From Fratercula arctica (taxonomy: Eukaryota; Chordata; Aves; Charadriiformes; Alcidae): a DNA stretch of 64,000 nucleotides. Under the pieces are notes generated by a model, which did no database searches, had not been told where the DNA came from, and saw only the letters and a list, made by a program, of their open reading frames with translations. Positions 25,433 through 36,194 of this stretch are shown one piece after another. Location: contig CANTUZ010000001.1 of the NCBI GenBank assembly GCA_947846985.1, positions 37,968,727 to 38,032,726 of the forward strand, read 5' to 3'. Position 1 is the stretch's first letter. Each line of letters begins with the position of its first letter. The position numbers were made by a program, and so were the translations under genes.

Positions 25433-26213
25433 CTGCAATAAAGTGTGTTTGCTTTATCTGCAATAAAAGGCAGCATTTTAGATATATCATCAGAATACAT
25501 AACCAGAAAGTGACCTTTATCGGAATATAGTAAAGTGTGAAGTAAAAAGATTTCTGTCAGAAATACAGAAATTTACAGAATATGCAGGTCTGTTGTCCCT
25601 CTGGCCATTATTTCCTTATATTTTGGAATTTTAAAAAGTGCACTCTTCCCATTCTTTGTTTGTGACCTTTCTTGTAAGGACAGGCATTTTCTTATCTTTT
25701 TCTTCCTGGAGTCAAGTTAATTTAATTTACTGATCATATCAAAGGCCTAATTCTTATGTACGTGTATTTCACTGGATTAGTTTAACTGGGTGTAAAAGAT
25801 TGTTAAGTAAAGATAATAGGATGATTCGTTTGAACACAACAGGTACAAATTAAGTTGTTAACTGTATTATATACATTGCATTGCTTATCATATCTGATAA
25901 GCAAGCTCAATAACATTTAGCTTTGACACTTGTAGTTGTGTCAAGAACATAACAGTTCGTACCATTTTTTAGCAGCAATGAAAGCAAAAAAGAAGGCTCT
26001 TGATTCAGAAATTGGTTTTGCCTGTGCTTCCTTTCCTCTCAACCATCTGCCTTCCACCTGCTGTTGGGAGAAGTCAGCGTTTTTATGCAGCGGCTACTAC
26101 TACATCACTGGAAATTACAGCATGGTCTAGTATGAGGTCTGCATTTTGAGCTTCAATTACAGCATCACTTCAGTTCCACCACTGAATTAGGCCAGCAGAG
26201 ATAATTAATTAGT
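25433..26213. other. AT-rich noncoding DNA with a small perfect hairpin
   Basis: No gene. Position 25744-25800 has a GGCCTAATTCTTATGTACG start that may be half of an old palindromic repeat like the one at 14352. A perfect 10-bp inverted repeat lies at 25881-25904. Confidence 0.5.
25881..25904. repeat. Perfect short inverted repeat containing paired GATA cores
   Basis: The arms are TTGCTTATCA (25881-25890) and TGATAAGCAA (25895-25904), separated by TATC. Each arm holds a GATA-factor core (TTATCA/TGATAA). Could be a regulatory site or chance. Confidence 0.6.
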
Positions 26214-26640
26214 CATAGAGTCACGTAGACTGGAATAAACTTCTCTCTGGAAGGAACCTGGTCCAATCCACCATCGAGAATAGGTCTGGCAGGTTGCTCA
26301 GGTTGTCCAGTCGAGTTTTGAGTATTTCTAAGGGCAGAGATTCCTCAGCCTCCCTGGGCAACCTGTGACTGCCTACCCTCAATAGGAGTGATGTTTTTCT
26401 TTTAGTATTTTATCAGAATTTCCTTTGCAGCGGTTTCTGCTCACTGCTCTCATGCTTTCACTGTGCACCCTCAAGAAGAGTCCAGCTTCATCTTCTGTAA
26501 ACCCCCCAATAGGCATTTGTAGACACCAAGTTCCCCCCAGCCTTCTCAAGGCTAAACAAACTCAGTTCTCAGTTCTCTCTTCTCCTCATAAGTCATGTAC
26601 TTCAGGTCCTAATCACACCGAGTTGATAAACAGCTTATCT
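26214..26640 (-). mobile_element. Old, diverged CR1 LINE fragment
   Basis: Minus-strand CR1 recognised from GGAAGGAACCTGGTCCAATC, 'CCTCCCTGGGCAACCTGTG' and the later 'CCTTCTCAAGGCTAAACAAA' blocks, which appear in the CR1 order. It is much more diverged than the 16.8 and 59.3 kb copies, so the insertion is older. The + strand frame at 26425-26655 falls within it and is not a gene. Confidence 0.8.
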
Positions 26641-29343
26641 AAACTTGTACATTAAACACTGCATTGCGTTCAGCTCTTGGAATTCAAGTCCTAGACATAT
26701 AGCAAACTTATCTTTGTGTTCAGGAGACAGAGGAGCCAAAATGGATTACAAGATTTATCCTAGATGCATGTAAATTGGCAGGATAACCTATCCAAAGTGT
26801 CTGAATGAATTGCTGTGATCCTGAGATAAATTAACAAGAAAACTGAAAGGCGTATTTGTATGCTTATATATGGCTTTAGTGCAGAGAAGAGTAAGAAATC
26901 GTTATTTTCTCCTGTCTAGTCTTTAAAAATATACAACAAATACTTTCAGCTTTCTTCTGAATCTATTTTAATTTTGGTAAAGTTTGGAAATCATACCTTA
27001 CAGCCAGAAGATAAGTTAATGAATTTCATTTAGTAAGTTTAACCAGCAGAAAAGTCAGTGGTTAGTTGATCTATCAGTTAGTCTATCAGTATGTACATTG
27101 CGATGAGACTTAGATAAGAGAACTGTGGAATCAGTAAGACAACAATATAGAAGTTCTGTAGTTGGAAGACAAACATATAAATCAAGCTAAAATAATGTAC
27201 ATTATTTTAGCATGATGACAATTTACAAAGAAAGCAACTTACCTTGTGAAATAATGTATTTATGACTATGTGAAGCCTTTAAATTACGATTGTGTGTCTT
27301 TCTAAGAGCTGTCCTCCAGCCCAGTCAGAAATTGTAGGTCAGGAATTACTGGCTGAGGTATTGTGACCTCCATTATGCAAAAGCTGGGAGTAAATTGTCT
27401 GCATAGTTATTTCAGTTTTTAACTCTGTGGATGTATAAAGTAGAACCAGAGTGATGTGCTAGATGGTTAACTCCCCACGGCTGCCTGGACTGTAAAAAAT
27501 ACCTTATTTCTGTGTCAGAGACTACCATGCTCCCCATTTTCCAAATTGCTAATCACCTGCATCCTTTTTTTTATCACCCATGCCAAAAGATGGCAGGAAG
27601 AAAACATGTTCTTCTTTTTGAACATAAGTTAGACTGTCTCCTTTTGATATTTAAAGTAACTCAGGTTGTACCCCCTATTGCAAATAACTAGATTTTTAGG
27701 GCAATTTCTGACTACGAAGCACAATGAAAATTAAACCCATTAAATATATCTAGGTGGATTAAAGTCCCTAATGACATTTCACTTTCAGATCCTTTGACCT
27801 TAGTTTTGTTTCTTGAATCTACTGCGTATGAAAATCTATAAAACAAACAAAACCCAAACAAAATCTATGCATATAACTTGAGAAAAGAACATAGAAGAGC
27901 ATTCCAAACCTAGGAAACAATTTGTCTGTCTCCTTTTGGCTATATGTGGAAGCAGAAACATTTAAATCACCCAAGGAAAGCTATTAAGATAATTATAAGC
28001 TAAAATCTCTGCACTTCATCTTTCTGTGATGTTCCTAGTCAGAAAAGCATTAGGCTTCCATTTTTGATGATTTCCTCAAGAAAGCCCTCTCGTCTTCACT
28101 AGGATTCCTCCTGCTTTGCAGGACCGGGCTCTTCGTCCCTGGAGCTATTCCATCACTTCTGTAGTAGCGTACCATGTGCATCCCTCAGCCTCCTTACACA
28201 ACAGATTGCAACAAATCTTCAATTTAATATCCTAAACCCTTTTTTATGAGGCATAGAAATAAGCTTTCCTTCAGTAAGCGATACTGCCTCGGCTTTCCAA
28301 AAGCACAACCTAACTTGAGAAACCTAAAATAAATTGTATGCGTGTTCTGTAGAAAATCTCTAAACAAATAAAACTGAGAGACATTTTATAGCAGTAATAA
28401 TTTCTTACTTGCAAGTGTTTCAAAAGACTCCCACAGCAGCAGGTGTTAAGGAAGTATCCATCTGTTCTTGTTTCTCTGCACAGAAGTATATTGAATAGAC
28501 AGAGCTTCTAAATGTTCAGGGTTGTCATTAAAATGGGTTAGCTGTGATCGTCACTTAAGGCATTCCTGATATTGAAATTAAAATGAAGACTATCTCTGGT
28601 TCTGTTGCAATTTGAGAATGCGATCAATGGTTCCCTGAAGAAACATCCTGTCAACTGAGTACTTTTTAAATTATCTTCTGAAAACCGCTTCAGTATTCCT
28701 GTGACTGAACTGGAAATGCTGTTTCAGCAGCATTGCTGTTCTCTGAAAATATGGATCAAAACCCAGCTGTTGCAGACATGTTAATTGATGAATAAGGTTA
28801 AGAGATCTGAAGCCTTTATGCCACACTCGAAACTTACGTTTCTATTTAAATATTGAAGGCTTTTCAGCTTTCTCCTCCATTGCGAAAAGTTCTTTGAGTC
28901 ACTTCTAGGCAAGGCTTCAGAGGTCTCCAAACTTGAGCGCTAGGGTATAAAGAGCGGAGGACGGGAGCTTCATCGATGCGGCAGTGGAATCAGCATGAGA
29001 AAGGAGAGAGGCACACAAGCTGAGAAACACAACAGATGGGTGGTTTTGGAGGTGAAACAGAAAATATATGGTGCAATCATATGAATGGATCTGCGAAATA
29101 TCCCCAAAACTTCTACGCACTCCTGGGTGTTTGTATGCCTTTAGTATTTATATTTCAGCTACTACGTCGTCGTATATTCAGACCGGAAGATGCACCTTGG
29201 CAAGAAGTGTGGAAGTGTTAAAAATGAAAAGTCCCCCTTTGCTCTTTAGCATTGTACCCCACTAAACAGGAGGGAACAAAAAAGGTTTTTGCACGTAGCA
29301 CATATAACAATTATAATAACTTTAGAACTAAAGCTAAAATAGT
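26641..29343. other. AT-rich noncoding DNA
   Basis: No coding feature or known repeat. Near 28943 there is a TATAAAG with GC-richer flanks (28920-29000), but no supporting exon. Confidence 0.55.
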
Positions 29344-29383
29344 ACCAACTGAGGTATTGAGACTTTGTATTAGTTTGTGATTT
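29344..29383 (+). repeat. Short inverted repeat, left arm (a)
   Basis: Forty bases starting ACCAACTGAGGTATTGAGAC that recur in reverse complement at 29841-29880 with one mismatch. The partner arm directly abuts the larger inverted repeat. Confidence 0.85.
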
Positions 29384-29840
29384 GCAATGGCTGGTAACTT
29401 CCATCCAAGCAACTGCTAGCGGTACTTGCTCAAATGCCAAATTTTGATCTGTGCATTATGTTTTCACTTTTATTTCTATATTCATCTGATTCTTTGTCCT
29501 TCCAGGAAGGCACGTTGTTTTAAATCTTATGAAACATTTTGCTAGTTTTACATGAATGACTTGTTCTGGGTAACTGGTAGCCAAGTATTCTCATTCCATG
29601 CTAGAGTAATTTTGGTATTGTCAACCACGACTGTTTACAGCCAAATCTATCTGCAAAGCTTCAGGATCTTAGCTTTGAGACCATCAGTTAAAAAATAATA
29701 ATACAGAGCTTTGCATCTTCCAAAGAATCTTCTCAAACAAGTAAACACCTCCAGCTGGTATAAGATCTTTCCAGATTTTAAGTCCAACCTTAAATGCAGT
29801 TATAAATATAAACTTCACATCAGCTTTTTCTGGTTTATGG

Positions 29841-29880
29841 AAATCACAAACTAATACAAAGTCTCAACACCTCAGTTGGT
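29841..29880 (-). repeat. Short inverted repeat, right arm (a')
   Basis: Reverse complement of 29344-29383 (39 of 40 match by eye). Its right edge coincides within two bases with the left edge of the 252-bp arm at 29879-30130. Confidence 0.85.
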
Positions 29881-30130
29881 TCCTTGTTCCCTGCCTGTTA
29901 GCAAAACACAAAAAAACCCCAAAATGTGAAAGAATCGGCGTATCTTCATAGTAGGTTTTTAATCTTCTTCCAATAGAGAACTGGGCCCTATATTCTGAAT
30001 AACTGAAGAATTATGAAGGGAATTATAGAATTATAGAATCATCCTTAAAGCAGTCTTAGGCATTTTAAGTTATTAAAAGCAAAATATTCTTTTTCCAACT
30101 CTACGTTTCAGCTAACTTTTAGGTTAAATG
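29879..30130 (+). repeat. Large inverted repeat, left arm (b)
   Basis: About 252 bp that recur in reverse complement at 32279-32520. Aligned by eye, the arms differ by roughly eight substitutions and three small indels: an 8-bp tandem TTCTATAA-type unit, a 3-bp unit and one T in a homopolymer. That is about 96-97% identity. No open frame and no known transposon terminus. Confidence 0.93.
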
Positions 30131-32278
30131 TTTGGTTTTTTTGTTTTTTTGTTTTTTTTTTTCTTGGTTGTTGACTTTACTGAGATTCTGAGATTTTTAA
30201 ATCTACAAAATTGTCAGTAGAGGAAACAGGTTTTTTTTAGAAAATAGTTTGCTAGCAATTTTGCAGTTGATAAGTGGTAAAATGACGAGAATAGTATTTT
30301 TACCCAGGGAAAAACCTCCAACAAACAAACAAAAAAAAAAACCCTCACTCTACCATGGTCTGGAGAACAGAGCATGCGATCTACTAATTTGTTTGATGGA
30401 AAAGTATAGATTGTGAGCTAGGATTGTTTTGGCACTAGGCATTTGGCTAAGCCACCTGCCAGGTTAAGCCACTCTAATAACGTAACCATGGTAATACTGC
30501 TGGCGTCAGCGTGAAAGACTGATTTGTGCAGCCAGTGAGGATTGGGCACCTTAATGCATTAGCTGGAGCTGTTAGGAAATGTTTGGAAAGAAATATGTAA
30601 AAGAGGTATAAAAGGTTCTTTTAGATTGTTTAGTGTTTTGCCTCGGGCAATATTTGTTAACAGCAGGCCACCCTGTTTATAGGGCTAAGCGAGCGCGGTT
30701 GCGAGCACTGAAATAGATAACAAACTGCTGGTAGATTGTGCTCTGCTGCTTTGCTTTTTGTGCTTTGATGGAAAACAACTGTTTCATTTTTAGCAGTAAA
30801 AGTGTGCTAGCCCATGCCTGTCTACCTACTGATGTAAACCTGAGACTTACAGCAGTAACTGCAGAACAATCTGAAAATAAGACAAACCCAACAAAACTTG
30901 AAAGTTTTATTTAGGCTCTATCAAAATGGTCAGCAAGTTGGTCAAGGTGTTGCTGCCACATTTTATTCCTCTTCTCCCCATCCCTCTGTGTTTTCCGTAT
31001 GCTTTTCCCACACGCGCATTTCCCGTCCCTCTCACATTTGCCTTTCATATGCCCCTCAGTTATGTGTTCTCCTCACACCTCTAATTTGCAGCTACACTGC
31101 TCCACAAATAATGGGTTTGTTTTTTTCCGGAGACGTAATGATCTGATGATATATTGTCTCCAGCAGCAGTGCTGACTTAATTAATTTCTACCCCTATGTC
31201 AACACAAGTGGTGCAGAACTGCAATGTGAATCAGATCAGAGAAGAGATCCACCTTAAAGTAAAAACCTCGGCCCCTCTTCTCTCCGACTTCCCGTTTTAA
31301 AGCCAGGCACCTGGTTCACGCGGTAGCCCCACAAGCGCAAGCATATTTAAACATAATGAAAGGAATGCCTCAGTGAATGTTCTAGAGGGTCGAACAGAGT
31401 ACTGATTATTTCTGATTCGGTGGCCAGAAAAGGGAAAAATATAAACTTATAAAGTCTTTATTCACACCCCACCCCATGCCAAAAAAGCAATTTCTATGAG
31501 AACGAAAAAGGGAGTCCTCAATGACCTCTCTGTATATTTAGGTGTTGTGTTTACTTCGGTTTGCTTACTAGCAGCACTACTTGACGTACTATTGTTTCAT
31601 GACAAGAACTTGTTTTAATTCACTGCATCTTATTTTACTGGTCTGAATTCCTGTTGACACAGGTAGCCCAAATTGTTGCTCCTCTAGGCTGTGGCCCGGT
31701 TGTTGCCAACTTCTTTTCATTCTTGCAATCTTTTGCTGCCTTCCTCTAGAACTTTTTCTTCTGATCTCTCGTTTCTCTCTCTTTTCCCCTTTTGCTCATT
31801 TTTCATGGTGAGTGCCAGTTCTCAATGGTTCACTAATTTGCCAGACAGCGCTGTGCTTTCTGGAGCGTATTTGTGTCCCTATTTGCGTCCCCCAGGCTGT
31901 CAACTGTTGGATTCTGCATAGAGTAGTTGCTGAATTAGCACGTGTATTTGCTTCTGAACTGAATCGGGAATTTTTGTAGGCTGTGGGAAAAATGAATTTA
32001 TGCTTTTGTACTGAATTAAAGGAATTACAGCTTTAAAAACAACTGTGGCAACAGGAGCCCACTTGTGGATTTGGAGCTACGCAGCTTTTTTGGTCTCTGA
32101 AGCTCTTCCCTTCGTTCTTATGCCCCATTGCTGTATGGACTCCATTTGAAATATCTTAGGCACTCCGGATAAACATCCCAGCCAGGGAAGTTCAAAGTAT
32201 ATACCTGCAAATAATAAGAAGTTGCTCAGGGCTCTAGCATTTCTGTTTCTTTTCATTCCTCATCTTTGACAACAGCAG
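30131..32278. other. Spacer of the large inverted repeat
   Basis: Unique AT-rich sequence with no gene. It includes T-rich low complexity at 30136-30170, a candidate regulatory block at 30430-30770, and chance open frames near 30898-31146 and 31691-31921. Confidence 0.6.
30430..30770. promoter_or_regulatory. Candidate regulatory element with RFX X-box-like site and TATA box
   Basis: The block holds GTAACCATGGTAAT at 30482-30495, one base from the palindromic RFX X-box. It also has a TATA box, TATAAAAG, at 30607-30614 and a GC-richer stretch with several CpGs at 30690-30705. No exon or open frame follows, so promoter activity is unproven. Regulatory role is inferred from motifs and composition. 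Confidence 0.3.
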
Positions 32279-32520
32279 CATTTAACCTAAAAGTTAGCTG
32301 AAACATAGAGTTGGAAAAAGAATATTTTGCTTTGAATAACTTAAAATGCCTAAGACTGTTTTGAGGATGATTCTATAATTCCCTTCATAACTCTTCAGTT
32401 ATTCAGAATATAAGGCCCATTTCTCTATTGAAAGATTAAAAACCTACTATGAAGATACGCCGATTCTTTCACATTTTGGGGTTTTTTTTGTGTTTTGCTA
32501 ACAGGCAGGGAACAAGGAAC
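32279..32520 (-). repeat. Large inverted repeat, right arm (b')
   Basis: Reverse complement of 29879-30130, slightly shorter (242 bp) because of the indels. Homology starts abruptly at CATTTAACCT and stops abruptly at AACAAGGAAC. The spacer between the arms is about 2.15 kb. Confidence 0.93.
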
Positions 32521-34063
32521 ACTGGGGACAGAATAATAACTAAAATCAACAGAGACAGAAAAGATACATAAATAAAAGCAGGATCAGAAGAGAAAGGGTC
32601 TGAATCATTCATAAGCGAAGGTCAGCAAATAGCATGCCCAGTTATTGCACACAATTGTTAGAAGTGTTGATTTTGCTGCTGCTTTGAAGTTGTTAAGGAT
32701 TTTAGTTATTTTTCTCAATTGCACTGGTTTGGATCTGCAGACTACAGGGGAAACGCAGTGGTAAGCAAAAGCTTCCACATCTGAATAGGAAAGATGCATG
32801 ACATGGTATATTTTCACTGCCAGGAAATAACACAGAAGCATTCTTGCCTGTTTAGTGTGTATTCAGTCATGGACAGAAAGTCAACTGCTTAGCTGGAGCC
32901 TGGCATAGATTTCCAATAACTCGCTTTTCCTCAAGCACAAACATAAAACAGCGCTTGAGGAAAACCACACCTTTTTAGATTTCCATGAGAAAACAATTTT
33001 TATTTATTTATTTGGTCTTTTTCTCTCACCTTGCAATTAAGCCAAGGGCTGACACAGATTGCTGGATCATTTATGCCCCAAACTGCTCGTATAGGGATGA
33101 TGTCTTCTGGTACTGTGGGTGTAAAAAATTAAAACTTTACGGTGTTAATAGTAATAGTAGAAAAAGCAATATCCAGAATTACTACACAGCCATGTATATT
33201 GCTGCATAATACATAGTCCCTGTTTGTTGCGCAGTTGCGCTCTCTAATCTAATCTATGTTTATAGTTAAGGTCATATTCTATTTGTGTACTTTGCAGGAT
33301 GATGATGTCTGTGCCTGCATTGCTCTGATGAGCTGATCCATGGGCTTCCATCATCTGCGGTGTTTCGGGTGTCGCTGCCCTACCCTACAGGAATGGGCTT
33401 AGCTTTAAGAAGGACATCACTGGGGCTGGCCAGGCAATTCTAAGGTGTTCCACCCAGGCCCACGCTGCAGGTATTTTATGTCACCTTGAGAGCTACCTGA
33501 CACTGTGCGAGGCGCCCTCTTGCACAACACCTATTCCACAGAGCTTTAGCACGTCTGGGAAAGTCCTCCAAGTGTTTTCCCTAGCTGGTCTGCTCCATAT
33601 GCATGCCATGATTTCAACATGCAGTCCTTCATGAGCAGTTCTGCCCATCAGTGTCCATCAGTATCGATCTTAATTTCCCTGCAACAAATTATGACGAATT
33701 CAACTTGAAAGGCAGGGGAAGCATGAGAAAAGCAGAAGTCTGCAGAGAGCACCAAGCATTCCCTACCTGCTCTTCTTCTTTGTGAGGGCACTGTTGCTGT
33801 CTCGTACATTGAGTGACCGTATGGAGAGCAGCTGGCCTTCAGCAGTGTCTCCACTGTTACTGAGTTTTGTTCAGTTACATCATGTGTATCGATTTTAGAC
33901 CTGAACTGACTGCCAATGGGACACTAATTTCTTGATGTAACACACCACGTTCATAGCTCTGGAGTAGGAGCTCATCCCACAAGGGAAGGCAAGCCAGCAG
34001 CTGAGGGCAACAGCAAGGTAGGCAGGGCAATGATCCCACCCAGGCGGGCACAATCCCACAGTA
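32521..34063. other. Noncoding DNA; GC-richer unassigned segment from about 33290
   Basis: From about 33290 to 33880 GC is higher and the sequence has the complexity of decayed coding or repeat DNA, but every frame is interrupted. No family was recognised. The rest is AT-rich. Confidence 0.45.
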
Positions 34064-34445
34064 CCTGAGCAGGTACCATGATGGTGAGGCAGCGTCAGCC
34101 AATATTCCAGATTATGAGACACGTCTGCAGTGATGAAGCAGGTGCAAGTTCAAGCCAGCAAGTCACATCAGCGGTTCAAGGATCAGCAAGGCACATGGCC
34201 AGGTACAGGCATACCTCAGGCAAGTCTCAAGGGTGGAGGCCTGAGCTTCAACACAGTTCCCAAGCAAAGGGCAGGAGGTCCCCATGAGGCTTCCCATGGC
34301 TCCTTCTCACATGGCTCTTTCCCCAGCAGCCTGATCTGGGGCTACAGCTGCACCACACCAGAGCTGGACTGGAGCACAGGCAGCCAAAACCCCAAGGAGG
34401 GGTGAAGAGGCTGCAGAGCCTCTTGGTGCACTCAGAGCCCTGACA
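34064..34445 (-). repeat. Possible old LTR or other interspersed repeat
   Basis: A GC-rich stretch with repeated short phrases of the type 'AAGCCAGCAAGTCACA', 'AAGGATCAGCAAGGCACATG' and 'AGGTACAGGC'. That internal style resembles some avian retroviral LTRs. I could not find matched TG/CA termini or a target duplication. Orientation and family are uncertain. Confidence 0.3.
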
Positions 34446-34864
34446 GCAGCATGCTTATTTCCAAATTTCCATCCAGTCCAGAAAGTATCGGTCTCTTAAA
34501 AGCAATCTTGTTAGAGACGAGGCACAGCTGTTCAGGGCTGGAATGTTTACTGCTGCCCAGTGAAAGTCTGCAAAGCCATATGCTGTTTGATCCTCTGCTC
34601 CCTGGCTATTTACCAATTCAGCGTCCAGAGGACCAGCAGGTTGAGCTGTGCCAGAATCACTGACAAACACAAGCCCTTCTGCTGGCCCTCGAGGGGCCCC
34701 GCCAGCATCATAATTGCACAAGATTACATTCTGCTGTACTTAGTGATCCATCGTACCCTAGTGATCACTGCAGAGGTTCATCTGCACTAACTTTCAGATC
34801 TGAACCATCCACCTTCTTACAAGCAGCCACTCAGACCTGGCATATATAAACGCCCCTATCCTGA

Positions 34865-35478
34865 TGTCCTGGTTTGAGTGACAGAGGACTAATTTATCTT
34901 CTAATGCTTGGGAAAACTGCACTTTTAGATGACTCTGGTGTCTAAATTTGTGAAAACATTTACTTTATAGCCAGCTATGGTATGTGGGATTTGAGGTCTC
35001 AGTGTTTTTGAGTTAGCCAGCTGCAGAGATGAGGGGGAGTGAGACCTGGCCACTTGACCCAAGCTGGCCAACAGGATTATTTCATACCTTTGCTGCAAAC
35101 TTTGCTGCAAAGCTCTCTCTCTTCCTTGATGGCGGCAGTCCAGAGAACCTCTTGCCCTGGTGCTGGACCCCTGAGCCCTTCCCTTCCTCCCAAAGCCGTA
35201 GCGCTCGCAGTGTCCAACATTTGCTATCCACTGCTGGGAGTGCACACCTTCCTACTGGTCGAATTGGCTGAGTATAATCCTCGTATATTTTATATTGGTA
35301 TTGGGATCAATATTAATATTAATTATCTAGTCTTCTTCTATTAAACCTGTTTATATTTTTAACCCTTGGGTTTCCTTGTTTTTCCTAGATTCCCCTTCCC
35401 GGGTGGAGAGGGGTCATTGTGTGATAGAATAATTGTCTAAATGATAGTAAATTATTATGGGTTGCTCAAACCATAACA
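34865..35478 (+). mobile_element. Solo LTR of an ERVL-type endogenous retrovirus (614 bp)
   Basis: A complete solo LTR: it starts TGTCCTGGTTTGAG, ends AAACCATAACA, and is flanked on both sides by the identical 5-bp target duplication CCTGA (34860-34864 and 35479-35483). Five-bp duplications and these near-inverted termini are typical of avian ERVL-like LTRs. A TATA-like stretch at 35284-35294 and ATTAAA at 35340-35345 fit a plus orientation. No internal retroviral genes remain; the provirus was lost by LTR-LTR recombination. The intact duplication shows no later rearrangement. Open frames within it are chance. Confidence 0.88.
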
Positions 35479-35483
35479 CCTGA

Positions 35484-35682
35484 CAACCACAGTGCCTCGG
35501 TAATTGTCTTCTGACAGCAGTGACACTGTCTTTGACACTGACATAATGCCAGCGTGAACTATACTTTCAAGATCACCATGGCCTGCCATACATTTAGTGA
35601 CTTGCAGGAGAAGTGTGTAGCGTGTTCAAGCTGAAGGGTTCCAGAAGCGGGCAGTCAGACGACAAAATCAATTAGAACAGCC
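35484..35682. other. Short unique spacer
   Basis: About 200 bp between LTR and CR1 with no recognisable feature. Confidence 0.5.
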
Positions 35683-35818
35683 TGGGAAAAATGTTGGACC
35701 CTCCTGGATGCATTTCTGTGCAACCTGCTCTATGTGAACCTGCTTTGGCACAGGGGTGGGACTAGATGATCTCCAGAGGTCCCTTCCAACCCCTATGATT
35801 CTGTGATTCTGTGCATTC
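35683..35818 (+). mobile_element. CR1 LINE, short 3' end
   Basis: Plus-strand CR1 3' end: CACAGGGGTGGGACTAGATG, then the 'CCCTTCCAACCCC' block, ending in two TGATTCTGTG-type units. Severely 5'-truncated. Confidence 0.9.
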
Positions 35819-36189
35819 AGTGAGAGGACCCATTATCTTCAAGTAATGCAATGAAGGAAGCATATTCTATAAAAGATGACATAAAACAGCATTCCTGTCC
35901 TTAGGCCTCCCACTGAACACGGTGTTCAGGGCCTCCATCCCACCGTTGTTGGTTTCAGCGCACCAGGTTGGGGTGCATGATGCCATAACTAACAAGCGTT
36001 ACGGGCTTCTGTTCTTGCCCATTTCAGGCAGGTGCAGTCAACAGTTTCAGCTCCCCAGTTTTGTGACCCTGCTGCTGAACCAAGGAGATTTGGGCTAGAG
36101 TTGGCAGTTCAAGGCAACCCGGATGAATCAAGGCATCAGTGGGAATGTGTAGGGCCTGCTGCAAAAAAACTGGCTGTCCAGCTCTGTGC
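35819..36189. other. Unassigned sequence between CR1 and LTR
   Basis: Moderately GC-rich. No gene or named repeat. The minus-strand frame at 36024-36302 runs into the LTR and is chance. Confidence 0.5.
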
Positions 36190-36194
36190 ACTAG

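Noticed and set aside
29344..32520. The inverted repeats as a terminal-inverted-repeat DNA transposon
   Set aside because: No target-site duplications, no transposase frame in the spacer, and arm edges do not match known transposon termini.
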